A stretch of 12,903 bases of DNA, taken from contig DDBM01000057.1 in NCBI GenBank assembly GCA_002333125.1, positions 3,553 through 16,455 on the forward strand, written 5' to 3'. Origin of the DNA: Moraxellaceae bacterium UBA2032. Its GTDB lineage: Bacteria; Pseudomonadota; Gammaproteobacteria; Pseudomonadales; Moraxellaceae. The notes beneath the pieces are model-generated. The model did no database searches. It was not told where the DNA came from and saw only the letters and a program-made list of their open reading frames with translations. The position numbers and the translations under genes were made by a program. The first letter of the stretch is position 1. Each line of letters begins with the position of its first letter. Shown here in pieces: positions 1-7,331 of this stretch.

Positions 1-602
1 CCTTTAGCACCCATTAATATTAGCTGATAGGCCGTCGCATCATCACCTGAATAGACCGCCATTTTATCGCCAACTAAGCCAATTAATTCTTGGCCACGCA
101 CTAAGTTACCTGTGGCATCTTTAATACCAACAATATTAGGCAACCCTGCTAAACGAGCCACCGTGGCGTTGGACATATCTACACCTGTACGACCTGGTAC
201 ATTGTATAAAATTTGTGGAATATTAACGGATTCAGCAATGGTTTTATAATGCTGATATAAACCTTCTTGAGTGGGCTTATTATAATATGGCGTAACCAGT
301 AAACAGGCATCTGCACCTGCTGCTTGGGCTGATCTGGTTAGCTCTATGGCTTCACGAGTAGAGTTTGCGCCCGTTCCTGCAATCACAGGAATACGTTTAT
401 TAACGGTTTCAACGACACTTTTAATAACGGCACAATGCTCATTTACATCTAAAGTAGCCGATTCGCCTGTAGTCCCTACAGCAACAATGCCATGTGTACC
501 TTCGGCAATGTGCCATTCAACTAACGATTTAAGGGCTGGCCAATCTATATCGCCATTTACCTGCATAGGGGTGACCAATGCTACCAAGCTGCCCGTAATC
601 AT
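1..602 (-). CDS. dapA: 4-hydroxy-tetrahydrodipicolinate synthase, N-terminal 200 codons (partial)
   Basis: DapA condenses pyruvate with aspartate semialdehyde, the first committed step to diaminopimelate and lysine, in the cytoplasm. I translated the minus strand from ATG at 602-600; the frame stays open to the window edge, so roughly the last third (family about 290 aa) is missing. The family residues are in place with the same numbering as the E. coli enzyme: T44-T45 in GTTGES, Y107, Y133 and R138 in YNVPGRTG, and the Schiff-base lysine K161 in GIKDATG. An SD-like GGAGA lies about 7 bases before the ATG. A strong hairpin at 658-686 separates the gene from the tRNA upstream, so it probably has a promoter in the roughly 55 bases between, although I found no convincing -35/-10 pair there. 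The identification is secure; the downstream neighbour is outside the window. Confidence 0.96.
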   Translation of the reverse strand, partial: MITGSLVALVTPMQVNGDIDWPALKSLVEWHIAEGTHGIVAVGTTGESATLDVNEHCAVIKSVVETVNKRIPVIAGTGANSTREAIELTRSAQAAGADACLLVTPYYNKPTQEGLYQHYKTIAESVNIPQILYNVPGRTGVDMSNATVARLAGLPNIVGIKDATGNLVRGQELIGLVGDKMAVYSGDDATAYQLILMGAK

Positions 603-657
603 CTGTGTTCTCCGATTTATTACGAAAAAATAAACCAACAAATATCTAAGCAAAACA

Positions 658-686
658 AAAAAGCCGACTTATAAAGTCGGCTTTTT
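658..686 (-). terminator. Hairpin terminator after tRNA-Gly
   Basis: A perfect 13-bp inverted repeat (658-670 and 674-686) has a 3-base ATA loop, a GC-rich core GCCGACTT and flanking A and T runs. Read on minus it lies 4 bases past the tRNA CCA end and ends in a T run, as expected of a Rho-independent terminator. The symmetry would let it work in both directions, but no plus-strand gene reads into it. It insulates dapA from the tRNA/pgsA unit. Confidence 0.9.
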
Positions 687-690
687 AATT

Positions 691-766
<76 letters not shown>

Positions 767-781
767 GTTTGTAGGAGAGCA

Positions 782-809
782 ATTTTAGTGTTTTTTTAAT
801 AAGCGTCAA
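782..809 (-). promoter_or_regulatory. Sigma-70 promoter of tRNA-Gly
   Basis: On minus, TTGACG (804-809) and TAAAAT (782-787) are separated by 16 bases, matching 5 of 6 consensus positions in each box. The start would fall about 8-10 bases before the mature tRNA 5' end, in a C-rich stretch (GCTCTCC) like the discriminators of stringently controlled stable-RNA promoters. This lets the tRNA be expressed independently of pgsA. Confidence 0.8.
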
Positions 810-903
810 GCTAATTATGTTAACAGTGCCTAAGTTAGTGTTTATTTGCTCATAAAACACGCGATCTCTAGTAACATAATGCTATTAACATCAATATAGG
901 CAT

Positions 904-1467
904 TTAATCAGCTTTGCTTAGCTCTGGCCACGCGGCACGCAAATAAATAATCATTGACCAAATTGTTAACACAACAGCCACATAAAGCAAAAAATAACCT
1001 AAATAATTAAGCATGGGATGTTGCACTAATAACACGGTAATGGCGGTCATTTGAGCCGTTGTTTTCCATTTGCCAATATGAGATACCGCAACATTGGCTC
1101 TTTTACCTAGTTCGGCCATCCACTCTCTAAGCGCAGAAATAGTAATCTCACGCGAGATAATCACAATCGCTGGTATAACCATTTCGAGTGTAGGATAGGA
1201 CTGTACTAATAATACCAAGGCTGCCGCCACCATAAGTTTATCGGCAACTGGGTCTAAAAATCGTCCAAAAGCGGAAGTTTGATTTAAGGCTCGTGCTAAA
1301 TAACCATCGAACCAATCGGTAATAGCCGCTAATAAAAACACCCCTGCAATAATCCAATGCTGCCATACAAAAGCAGGCAAATACGCCAATAAAACCAAGA
1401 CAGGAATTAAAACTACTCGCATCAATGTTAAAATATTGGGAACATTCCATAAATGTTGATTCGCCAA
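904..1467 (-). CDS. pgsA: CDP-diacylglycerol--glycerol-3-phosphate 3-phosphatidyltransferase
   Basis: This inner-membrane enzyme makes phosphatidylglycerophosphate, the committed step to phosphatidylglycerol and cardiolipin. The CDP-alcohol phosphotransferase signature D-G-x2-A-R-x8-G-x3-D-x3-D is complete: FDGYLAR, then G, D and D in FGRFLDPVADK, residues 54-76 of the form listed here. Four or so hydrophobic segments fill the rest. I chose the TTG at 1467 (187 aa, E. coli 182 aa) because a GGAGAG motif lies 4-6 bases before it and the protein then starts just ahead of the conserved NVPNILTL. An in-frame ATG at 1509 would add 14 residues and overlap uvrC by 17 bases, but has no SD; annotation pipelines may choose it. 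It follows uvrC with a 25-base gap and is probably in the gacA-uvrC-pgsA operon. Confidence 0.93.
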   Translation of the reverse strand: MANQHLWNVPNILTLMRVVLIPVLVLLAYLPAFVWQHWIIAGVFLLAAITDWFDGYLARALNQTSAFGRFLDPVADKLMVAAALVLLVQSYPTLEMVIPAIVIISREITISALREWMAELGKRANVAVSHIGKWKTTAQMTAITVLLVQHPMLNYLGYFLLYVAVVLTIWSMIIYLRAAWPELSKAD

Positions 1468-1492
1468 GAGTCTCTCCAAAAATGCACTATTA

Positions 1493-3313
1493 TTAATGCA
1501 AAATATCATAAATTGATTGAGCTAAATTTACGCCTATTCCCGACACAACCGCCAACTCTTGCACACTGGCATTAATTACGCCTTGTAAACCACCAAAATG
1601 TTGCAACAACGCACGACGACGTTTGGCACCTAAATTAGGAATAGCCTCTAAAGGCGAAGACTGCCGCGCTTTATCACGTTTGGCACGATGCTTGGTAATG
1701 GCAAAACGATGCGCCTCATCACGAATGTATTGTAGCAAATGAAAGGCTACATCATCAGAGGCTAATTGCATTATTTGCCCATCGCTAAAATGTAAGGTTT
1801 CTAAACCTGCTTTACGTCCCTCACCTTTAGAAATAGCCAAAACACACATCGAGAAACTTAAATTCAAACTTGCCAATGTGTGTAACACTCTATCTAACTG
1901 CCCTTTTCCACCATCTATCAGCAACACATCAGGTATTGGGCTATCGCTATCTACACGTTTAAAACGTAGCCTAATGGCTTGTTCCATAGCGGCGTAGTCA
2001 TCGCCTGCGGTAACATTTTTGATGGCATAATGGCGATAGTCGCGTTTTTTAGCCCCTTGAGCATCATAAACCACACAAGAAGCAACCGTTGCTTCACCTT
2101 GCAAATGACTAATATCAAAACATTCAATGCGTTGTGGTATTTGGCTTAACTGCAACAGGCTTTGTAAAGCTTGCAAACGGGTACTGACTTGTAATTTAGT
2201 TTGAATGTGGGCTTTTATGGCTTCTTGAGCATTGAGCTGCGCTAAATTAAGCCATGCCGCACGCTGTTCTTTAACACGTGTTTTAATAAGAATTTTATGG
2301 CCATAACTCTCTAAAAAAGCATCCGTTAATGCTTGGTTGTCTTGGGCATCTATTGGGTAATTAAGTAAAATTTCTTTAGGCAAATCACGTTCTTGCTGCC
2401 AATAAAAAACACTTAAAAACTCCACCATAATGTCATTTTCTTGCTCGTGCGTTGTGGGTAAAAAATAACTTTTACTACCTAAAACTCGCCCGCCACGCAC
2501 ATATAAAACCTGAATACACACTACACCTTTATCAATCAGCAGCGCGAATACATCCGCCTCGCCTTGTTCACAATATACCGATTGTTGTGTTTGAATTTGT
2601 CTTAGGGTGGCGAGTTGGTCACGATAAAAAGCTGCTTGCTCAAATTGTAACTGTGCCGAGGCATCTTCCATTTGTTGTACAATTTTTTGTTGAACTTCGG
2701 TACTTTTGCCTTCTAAAAAACGTACCGTATTTTGCACATCATACTGATAGTCCTCACGACTGACCAAACCCACACAAGGCGCACGACAGCGTTTAATTTG
2801 ATATTGCATACAAGGACGGTCACGGTGCTTAAAGGTCGCTGCATCACATTGACGTACCTGAAACACCTTTTGCAATAACAACAAAGCATCAAAAACCGCT
2901 TTACTATTGGGGTAAGGCCCAAACAAACGATTGCCTGTGCCAAGCAGCTTTTTACCGCGTTGCCAATAGATTTGTGGAAACTCTTCGGCCAAAGACACCA
3001 CTAAATAAGGATAGCTTTTGTCATCTTTTAATAAAATATTATAGGGAGGCTTAAGATTTTTAATTAAGTTTTGTTCGAGTAATAAAGCTTCGGTTTCGGA
3101 GTGAGTAATGATTAACTCAATATCACAAATTTTACTGACTAAGGCTTGAGTTTTAGGATGCGTGATATTTTTTTGAAAATAACTTGAGACGCGATTTTTG
3201 AGAGATTTTGCTTTACCCACATATAACACATTACCTTGTTCACCTAGCATTTTATATACGCCAGCTAAATGAGGCAAGGCAGCTAAAATAGTGGGTATTT
3301 TTGCGTGCTTCAT
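1493..3313 (-). CDS. uvrC: Excinuclease ABC subunit C
   Basis: UvrC makes the 3' and 5' incisions of nucleotide excision repair after UvrA/UvrB damage recognition. The 606-aa length is normal (E. coli 610). The GIY-YIG nuclease is at 16-95 (GVY 18-20, YVG 31-33, R41, metal-binding E80). A cysteine set at C156, C168, C176 and C180 has the spacing linked to an iron-sulfur cluster in E. coli UvrC. The UVR motif that contacts UvrB is near 205-240. The RNase H-like 5' nuclease carries D400, D467 and H535 (FDISH, LIDGGKGQ, EAHRF), and the helix-hairpin-helix pair is at about 552-606. The start ATG overlaps the gacA stop as ATGA with no strong SD, so translation is probably coupled to gacA. The gacA/uvrY-uvrC pairing is widespread in gammaproteobacteria. 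Confidence 0.98.
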   Translation of the reverse strand: MKHAKIPTILAALPHLAGVYKMLGEQGNVLYVGKAKSLKNRVSSYFQKNITHPKTQALVSKICDIELIITHSETEALLLEQNLIKNLKPPYNILLKDDKSYPYLVVSLAEEFPQIYWQRGKKLLGTGNRLFGPYPNSKAVFDALLLLQKVFQVRQCDAATFKHRDRPCMQYQIKRCRAPCVGLVSREDYQYDVQNTVRFLEGKSTEVQQKIVQQMEDASAQLQFEQAAFYRDQLATLRQIQTQQSVYCEQGEADVFALLIDKGVVCIQVLYVRGGRVLGSKSYFLPTTHEQENDIMVEFLSVFYWQQERDLPKEILLNYPIDAQDNQALTDAFLESYGHKILIKTRVKEQRAAWLNLAQLNAQEAIKAHIQTKLQVSTRLQALQSLLQLSQIPQRIECFDISHLQGEATVASCVVYDAQGAKKRDYRHYAIKNVTAGDDYAAMEQAIRLRFKRVDSDSPIPDVLLIDGGKGQLDRVLHTLASLNLSFSMCVLAISKGEGRKAGLETLHFSDGQIMQLASDDVAFHLLQYIRDEAHRFAITKHRAKRDKARQSSPLEAIPNLGAKRRRALLQHFGGLQGVINASVQELAVVSGIGVNLAQSIYDILH

Positions 3314-3954
3314 TCTTTTTTTGCCACACCATAACGCATTGCTAAATGGGTTAATTTAACATCATTATCTACGTTTAATTTACCATATATACGACTGCGA
3401 TAAGTACTTAAGGTGCTTAAAGAAACATTCATCGTATCGGCCATATCCTGATTGCCTTTACCATCTACAATCATTTCGGTCGTTTGCATTTCACGGGGAG
3501 ACAAAGCATCAAAAGGCGATACCGAAGCTTTATCTCTATTTGCCCAATTTTTAGCTAATTGTGTCGCAATATCGGCACTAAAATAACGCTGCCCTAAAGC
3601 AACTTGACGAATAGCCTGCACCATTTCATCTAAACAAGTCCCTTTAGTAATATAACCCGATGCCCCTGCGCCTAAAATACGTGACGGTATAGGTTCTTCA
3701 TCATGAGCCGAAACCGCTAAAATTTTAATACGTGGAAAGCGTTGTATTAATTTTCGGGTTGCCTCTACGCCGCCAATTCCTGGCATTTGTACGTCCATTA
3801 AAACCACATCAGGTTGCGTACGACACACAAAGTTAATTGCCTCTTCGCCCGTTTTTACCTGTCCAACAACGGTTAAATCTTTAATATCGGCTAACATACG
3901 AGAAACACCCATACGCACGATATCATGGTCGTCAACTAAGAGGACTTTTATCAA
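3310..3954 (-). CDS. gacA: Response regulator of the GacA/UvrY (BarA-UvrY) family
   Basis: GacA, phosphorylated by the GacS/BarA sensor kinase, activates small RNAs that titrate CsrA/RsmA and so controls secondary metabolism, biofilm and motility. The 214 aa comprise a receiver domain (acidic D8-D9, phospho-acceptor D54, S82, K104) and a LuxR-type helix-turn-helix at about 148-210 ending in NDVKLTHLAMRYGV, close to known GacA proteins. The start is TTG at 3954-3952, preceded by a strong GAGGTGA SD; gacA/uvrY genes of other species are also reported to use TTG. The recognition helix reads SLSTLSTYR where GacA usually has a lysine (SPKTVSTYR). A perfect -10 lies about 40 bases upstream. No gacS homologue or Rsm RNA is recognisable in the window. 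The exact choice between gacA and uvrY naming is convention. Confidence 0.95.
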   Translation of the reverse strand: MIKVLLVDDHDIVRMGVSRMLADIKDLTVVGQVKTGEEAINFVCRTQPDVVLMDVQMPGIGGVEATRKLIQRFPRIKILAVSAHDEEPIPSRILGAGASGYITKGTCLDEMVQAIRQVALGQRYFSADIATQLAKNWANRDKASVSPFDALSPREMQTTEMIVDGKGNQDMADTMNVSLSTLSTYRSRIYGKLNVDNDVKLTHLAMRYGVAKKE

Positions 3955-3990
3955 CGCTCACCTCGACCTAATTTAGTAAAAAAAACGCCA

Positions 3991-3996
3991 ATTATA
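3991..3996 (-). promoter_or_regulatory. Probable -10 box of the gacA operon
   Basis: Minus strand reads a perfect TATAAT here, which would start transcription near 3984, about 30 bases before the gacA TTG. The -35 region at suitable spacing (GTGTGA or TGTGAA) is poor, which may mean activator dependence or a weak promoter. No extended -10 TG is present. Confidence 0.5.
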
Positions 3997-4270
3997 AAAT
4001 ATCGCGTCATGGTTCACACTAAATTGACTACAAATTCGACTATTATTACTTTATAATATACAAAGGATAATCGTACGTGCTTAAGTGTTATAAATAAGCT
4101 GTATTTATACCCCAAAGCAGGCTAATTATCTTGCTTTTGCTCGTACATATAAAAATTAAATCTAATTTAAGCATCAACATCAGCAATAACTGTCTATTTA
4201 GACTATTATGATTAGATAAGGGTGCTTAATTTGTTACAAAATTTTGCAAGCATACAAACTTAATCGTATT

Positions 4271-4308
4271 TAAGAAGATTCTATCGCTAGAATGCCCTCT
4301 TATTTTTT
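4271..4308 (+). terminator. Terminator-like hairpin in the gacA-pbpG gap
   Basis: TAAGA (4271-4275) pairs with TCTTA (4298-4302), and ATTCTA (4278-4283) pairs with TAGAAT (4288-4293) around a TCGC loop, with AG facing GCCC as an internal loop. Six T residues follow directly on the plus strand; the minus strand has no T run after the stem. The stem is AT-rich and so weak. Its position, with no gene upstream on plus, raises the question of an unannotated short transcript. Confidence 0.35.
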
Positions 4309-4482
4309 AATTAAGTTTTTAAAACTCAATTTTGTAATTTGATATATAAATATATTGAACATCAATCTATTGGGACTTAGATACTTACGGCACATTATAC
4401 TTTTTGCTGTAATTTTCTGCTAAGTTCTGACACTGTAATTACTCGCTGCTCAGTCGGTGTTTTATAAAATGGGTCGTGCATT

Positions 4483-5763
4483 ATGATGAGCTTTCGTTCC
4501 GCTTTGTTGCCTTCTTTTGTTTTAGGGCTTGTGTTAGCTATTACGCCTATACATCAGGCAGAGGCTAAAGAAACACATACTACCAAAGTTAGCAAAACTG
4601 CAAAAACCAGCAAAACAACTAAAGTCACTGCAAGCAAAACTAATGACACCCAAAAAAGCACTAAAAAAACAGTAAAAACCACCAAAAAATCTAACGGAAA
4701 AGCTGTCGTTGCTAAAACGTCAACCAAAACAAGTAAATCAAAAACTGTTGCTGTTGTTAGCAAAAAGGATAAAGCCTCTAAATCTCAAAAAAGCCTTGTT
4801 AAGTCAGATGCACAAAAAACCAGTAAAACCAAAGAACAACGTTTAGCCGAACGCAAAGAGCGTAGCCGCGAGCGTTTTGCCAAAGTCTCAAGAACAGGTC
4901 AAATTGCCAAAGTTGCAAAATATGCCGCTAAGCCTGTTGTTGTTGCTTCGGTCGCTGCTACTTCTGTTATAGCCTCTCAAAGCACACCCGCTATTGAGCA
5001 AAACAAAAGCATTGCTAGCACTTTAAATTTAGAATCCAAATCGGCTTTAGTGATTAACTCGGCAACAGGTGAGGTGTTATATGGTAAAAATACTGACCAA
5101 CCTATTCCTATTGCCTCTATTACCAAATTAATGACTGTAATGGTTGTTTTAGATGCCAAATTACCTTTAGACGAGGCGATTACCATTACCGAAGACGACA
5201 TTGACCGTTTAAAAAATACCAGCTCTCGCTTGCGTGTAGGCAGTGTACTCTCTCGTGCAGAACTCATGCTGTTAGCTTTAATGTCCTCCGAAAATCGTGC
5301 GGCTCATGCCTTAGCGCGTACTTATACAGGTGGTGAAAGTGCCGCTATTGCCGCAATGAATCGTAAAGCCAACGCTTTAGGTATGACTCAAACGCGTTTT
5401 GAAGATGGCACTGGTTTAAACAGCCATAATGTGGCCTCGCCTAAAGATTTAGTCGTTATGGTTAAAGCCGCTAGCACCTACCCGCTTATTAGCCGTTTTT
5501 CGACTACAGGTGGCCACGCGGTCGCCATTAAAGACTCGATACAACAATTTAATAACACCAATATGTTAGTTAAAAGCCCTGATTGGGAAATTGGTATTTC
5601 TAAAACAGGTTATATTAACGAAGCTGGCAAGTGCTTGGTCATGCAAGCCAAAATCAAGTCCACACCTGTGGTGATTGTATTAATGGATTCTTGGGGTAAA
5701 TATACTCGTATTGGTGATGCCCAACGGGTTAAAAAATGGCTTGAATCCTCATCTGTTAATTAA
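4483..5763 (+). CDS. pbpG: PBP7-type D-alanyl-D-alanine endopeptidase with Lys/Thr-rich N-terminal extension
   Basis: This is a low-molecular-mass penicillin-binding protein (peptidase S11), expected to cut D-Ala-meso-DAP cross-links in periplasmic peptidoglycan. A signal peptide covers residues 1-28 (R5, hydrophobic core, cleavage after AEA). The catalytic domain, about 185-420, has SITK (S212, K215), SEN (269-271) and KTG (374-376); PIASITKLMTVMVVLD and MSSEN resemble PBP7 more than PBP5. At 426 aa it is over 100 residues longer than E. coli PBP7. The extra part, 29-150, is low complexity: residues 29-118 contain 27 Lys and 20 Thr, then comes an Arg/Glu stretch and a hydrophobic Val/Ala patch near 151-165. 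ATGATG gives two possible starts one codon apart, with no clear SD. A terminator follows at once. The catalytic assignment is firm; the role of the extension is unknown. Confidence 0.9.
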   Translation: MMSFRSALLPSFVLGLVLAITPIHQAEAKETHTTKVSKTAKTSKTTKVTASKTNDTQKSTKKTVKTTKKSNGKAVVAKTSTKTSKSKTVAVVSKKDKASKSQKSLVKSDAQKTSKTKEQRLAERKERSRERFAKVSRTGQIAKVAKYAAKPVVVASVAATSVIASQSTPAIEQNKSIASTLNLESKSALVINSATGEVLYGKNTDQPIPIASITKLMTVMVVLDAKLPLDEAITITEDDIDRLKNTSSRLRVGSVLSRAELMLLALMSSENRAAHALARTYTGGESAAIAAMNRKANALGMTQTRFEDGTGLNSHNVASPKDLVVMVKAASTYPLISRFSTTGGHAVAIKDSIQQFNNTNMLVKSPDWEIGISKTGYINEAGKCLVMQAKIKSTPVVIVLMDSWGKYTRIGDAQRVKKWLESSSVN

Positions 5764-5781
5764 AATACTCGCCATTGACAC

Positions 5782-5819
5782 AAAAGGCCGCTACTCTAAC
5801 CCAAGATAGCGGCTTTTTT
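5782..5819 (+). terminator. Rho-independent terminator of pbpG
   Basis: A 12-bp stem (5782-5793 with 5807-5818, core GCCGCTA/TAGCGGC, one G-U pair) has a 13-base loop and is followed by six T residues. It begins 18 bases past the pbpG stop and ends 17 bases before the next ATG, so the UPF0149 gene needs read-through or its own promoter. Confidence 0.88.
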
Positions 5820-5836
5820 ATTTATAGGATAATTTT

Positions 5837-6376
5837 ATGCACGAACAATATGCACTTTCGGCAGAAACACTTGCCCGTTTAGAAGATTATTTAGACAGTG
5901 AAGACAACGAAAATGGCCTTAATTTTTGTGGTACACATGGCTTTTTATGTGCTATTACCGTTGGCCCTCAAATCGCGACTGCCGCTTGGCTTGACGCATT
6001 ATTTGAAGAACAAGTTCCTCAAGAATGGATCGTCGATTTATGTGCATGGCAAAAAAGTATTCATGCCCTGCTTTATCATCAAGAAACACTCCATTTGCCT
6101 TGTGAGTTAGTCGTTGGCGTAGAAGACAACGACCTAACAGATTGGTGCATTGGTTTTATGGAAGGGATGTTTAGTAACGAAGATGCGTGGTATGCCAAAG
6201 ATGAAGATACCGTCATTGAACTAACTTTACCAATGGTGACCATTAGCGATTTAATTGAAGATGCCGAACTCGATAAATTACGCAAAAACCGCCAGTTATT
6301 ACAACAATTTGCGCGTGAAATTCCCGAAGTTTTAACCCAACTTTATTTATTTTATAATGCGCCCAATACACCCTAA
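5837..6376 (+). CDS. UPF0149 (YecA/YgfB) family protein
   Basis: The 179-aa cytoplasmic, acidic protein has no signal peptide or membrane segment. The N-terminal half carries the UPF0149 pattern: an acidic helix (LARLEDYLDSE), then GTHGFLCAITVGP and a tryptophan helix (AAWLDALFEE), comparable to DGLLTAVLSSP...W in E. coli YecA. A later CIGFMEGM segment (about 124-131) fits the all-helical fold. The C-terminal SEC-C metal-binding motif of longer YecA proteins is absent. Molecular function is poorly defined for this group; a YgfB relative in Pseudomonas affects beta-lactam resistance through regulation of a lysis operon, which cannot be carried over here. AGGA lies 8 bases before the ATG. The upstream pbpG terminator leaves little promoter space; TTGACA at 5775 is a perfect -35 but lacks a matching -10. 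Confidence 0.8.
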   Translation: MHEQYALSAETLARLEDYLDSEDNENGLNFCGTHGFLCAITVGPQIATAAWLDALFEEQVPQEWIVDLCAWQKSIHALLYHQETLHLPCELVVGVEDNDLTDWCIGFMEGMFSNEDAWYAKDEDTVIELTLPMVTISDLIEDAELDKLRKNRQLLQQFAREIPEVLTQLYLFYNAPNTP

Positions 6377-6381
6377 ATAAT

Positions 6382-6409
6382 AAAAGAGCGTGATAATCAC
6401 GCTCTTTTT
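6382..6409. terminator. Bidirectional terminator between the UPF0149 gene and trhO
   Basis: A perfect 12-bp stem (6382-6393 with 6397-6408; GAGCGTGA core) has a 3-base loop, flanked by an A run on the left and a T run on the right. It lies between two convergent stop codons (6376 and 6413), 5 and 4 bases away, so it can end transcripts from both sides. Confidence 0.92.
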
Positions 6410-6412
6410 AGT

Positions 6413-7300
6413 TTAAGTTAATTTAGTTGTTTGACGTACTTTTTGACTTTGGCGCATTCTAAAACGTGCTTTTTGCTCAGGTGTCGTCTGTTCATAACAC
6501 GCATGACAACTGACTCCATCTTCATAATGTGGATGACTGATGTCTTGTTCAAATAAAGGATGACCGCAACCAAAACACATCCGTGTATGACCTAAATCTA
6601 CACCATGTGCCACACCCACTCGACGATCAAATACAAAACATTCACCCTTCCATAAACTTTCTTCGGGCGCAATTTCGGCCAAATAATTTAAGACACCACC
6701 TTTTAAGTGATAAACCTCTTTAAAACCTTCTTGTAATAAATAGCTCGTAGATTTTTCGCAACGAATACCGCCAGTACAAAACATTGCTATTTTTTTGTCT
6801 TTAGCATCTTTTAAATGCTCGGCTACATATTTAGGAAACTCACCAAAGGTTTTGGTTTGTGGATCAATTGCTCCTTCAAAAGTACCTGTTAAATACTCAT
6901 AATCATTGCGTGTATCTATCACAATAACATCGGGGTCTTGAATAAATTCATGCCATTCTTTAGGTTGTAAATATGTTCCGACGGTTTCACGCGGGTCAAC
7001 TTCTACACCTAACGTGACAATTTCTTTTTTAAGTTTAATTTTGAGGCGTTTAAAAGTGTGCTCGGGTGCAAAGGACTCTTTATACTCCATGTGGTCAAAG
7101 CCTTGCGCTAATAAAAACTGATGTAACACATCAATCGCTTGGCGTGAACCTGAGACCGTTCCGTTAATGCCCTCACTCGCTACAATTAATGTGCCTAAAA
7201 TTTGCTGTGTTTTGCACAATTCTTTTAGTGACTGTTGCAGCTCTGACGCGCAAGCCACGGCTTTAAACTGATATAATGCCGCAACAACGATAGCATCCAT
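6413..7300 (-). CDS. trhO: tRNA uridine(34) hydroxylase TrhO (rhodanese domain, YceA family)
   Basis: TrhO hydroxylates wobble uridine 34 in an oxygen-dependent step toward 5-(carboxy)methoxyuridine, which widens decoding. The 295-aa protein has the family N-terminal domain (ASEGINGTVSG at 41-51), a rhodanese domain at about 120-215 with catalytic-loop C175 in CTGGIR, and the segment CFVFDRRVGV (221-230). The C-terminal part has four cysteines, C242, C245, C265 and C268, in a zinc-ribbon-like C-x2-C...C-x2-C arrangement. The protein ends soon after that, so it is shorter than E. coli YceA (about 350 aa). AAGG lies 7 bases before the ATG. It is a single-gene unit, divergent from the DUF1289 gene across 31 bases. 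Confidence 0.93.
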   Translation of the reverse strand: MDAIVVAALYQFKAVACASELQQSLKELCKTQQILGTLIVASEGINGTVSGSRQAIDVLHQFLLAQGFDHMEYKESFAPEHTFKRLKIKLKKEIVTLGVEVDPRETVGTYLQPKEWHEFIQDPDVIVIDTRNDYEYLTGTFEGAIDPQTKTFGEFPKYVAEHLKDAKDKKIAMFCTGGIRCEKSTSYLLQEGFKEVYHLKGGVLNYLAEIAPEESLWKGECFVFDRRVGVAHGVDLGHTRMCFGCGHPLFEQDISHPHYEDGVSCHACYEQTTPEQKARFRMRQSQKVRQTTKLT

Positions 7301-7331
7301 AAAGTACCTTTCTTAAACTCGTTAATAACTC

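Larger units (their letters stand above)
3955..4482. other. 528-bp AT-rich gap between divergent gacA and pbpG
   Basis: No convincing coding region: every start I followed on either strand stops within about 20 codons. The gap must hold the promoters of both flanking genes and contains several dyads: 4186-4209 nested between TTAAGCA (4167-4173) and TGCTTAA (4223-4229), a terminator-like hairpin at 4271-4308, and TTACGGCA/TGCTGTAA (4385-4392 and 4405-4412). GTGCTTAA occurs at 4077-4084 and again at 4222-4229. On plus, TTGACT (4024) and TATAAT (4052) are 22 bases apart, too far for a standard promoter. TATACT (4396) and TATAAA (4463) are candidate -10 boxes for pbpG, but neither has a good -35. 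A small RNA is possible and unproven. Confidence 0.5.

Noticed and set aside
346..633. 95-codon plus-strand frame
   Set aside because: It is antisense to dapA, whose minus-strand translation carries all DapA active-site residues.
1238..1450. 70-codon minus-strand frame within pgsA
   Set aside because: It is in a shifted frame inside pgsA, which has the full CDP-alcohol phosphotransferase motif.
4024..4057. TTGACT and TATAAT as a plus-strand promoter in the gap
   Set aside because: The spacing of 22 bases is outside the usual range; kept only as a remark.
4554..4763. 69-codon minus-strand frame rich in Val and Leu that looks like a membrane protein
   Set aside because: It is the antisense of the Lys/Thr codons (AAA, ACT) of pbpG; the hydrophobicity is a by-product.
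5775..5780. Perfect TTGACA as -35 for the UPF0149 gene
   Set aside because: No acceptable -10 lies 15-19 bases on, and the stretch is taken up by the pbpG terminator.
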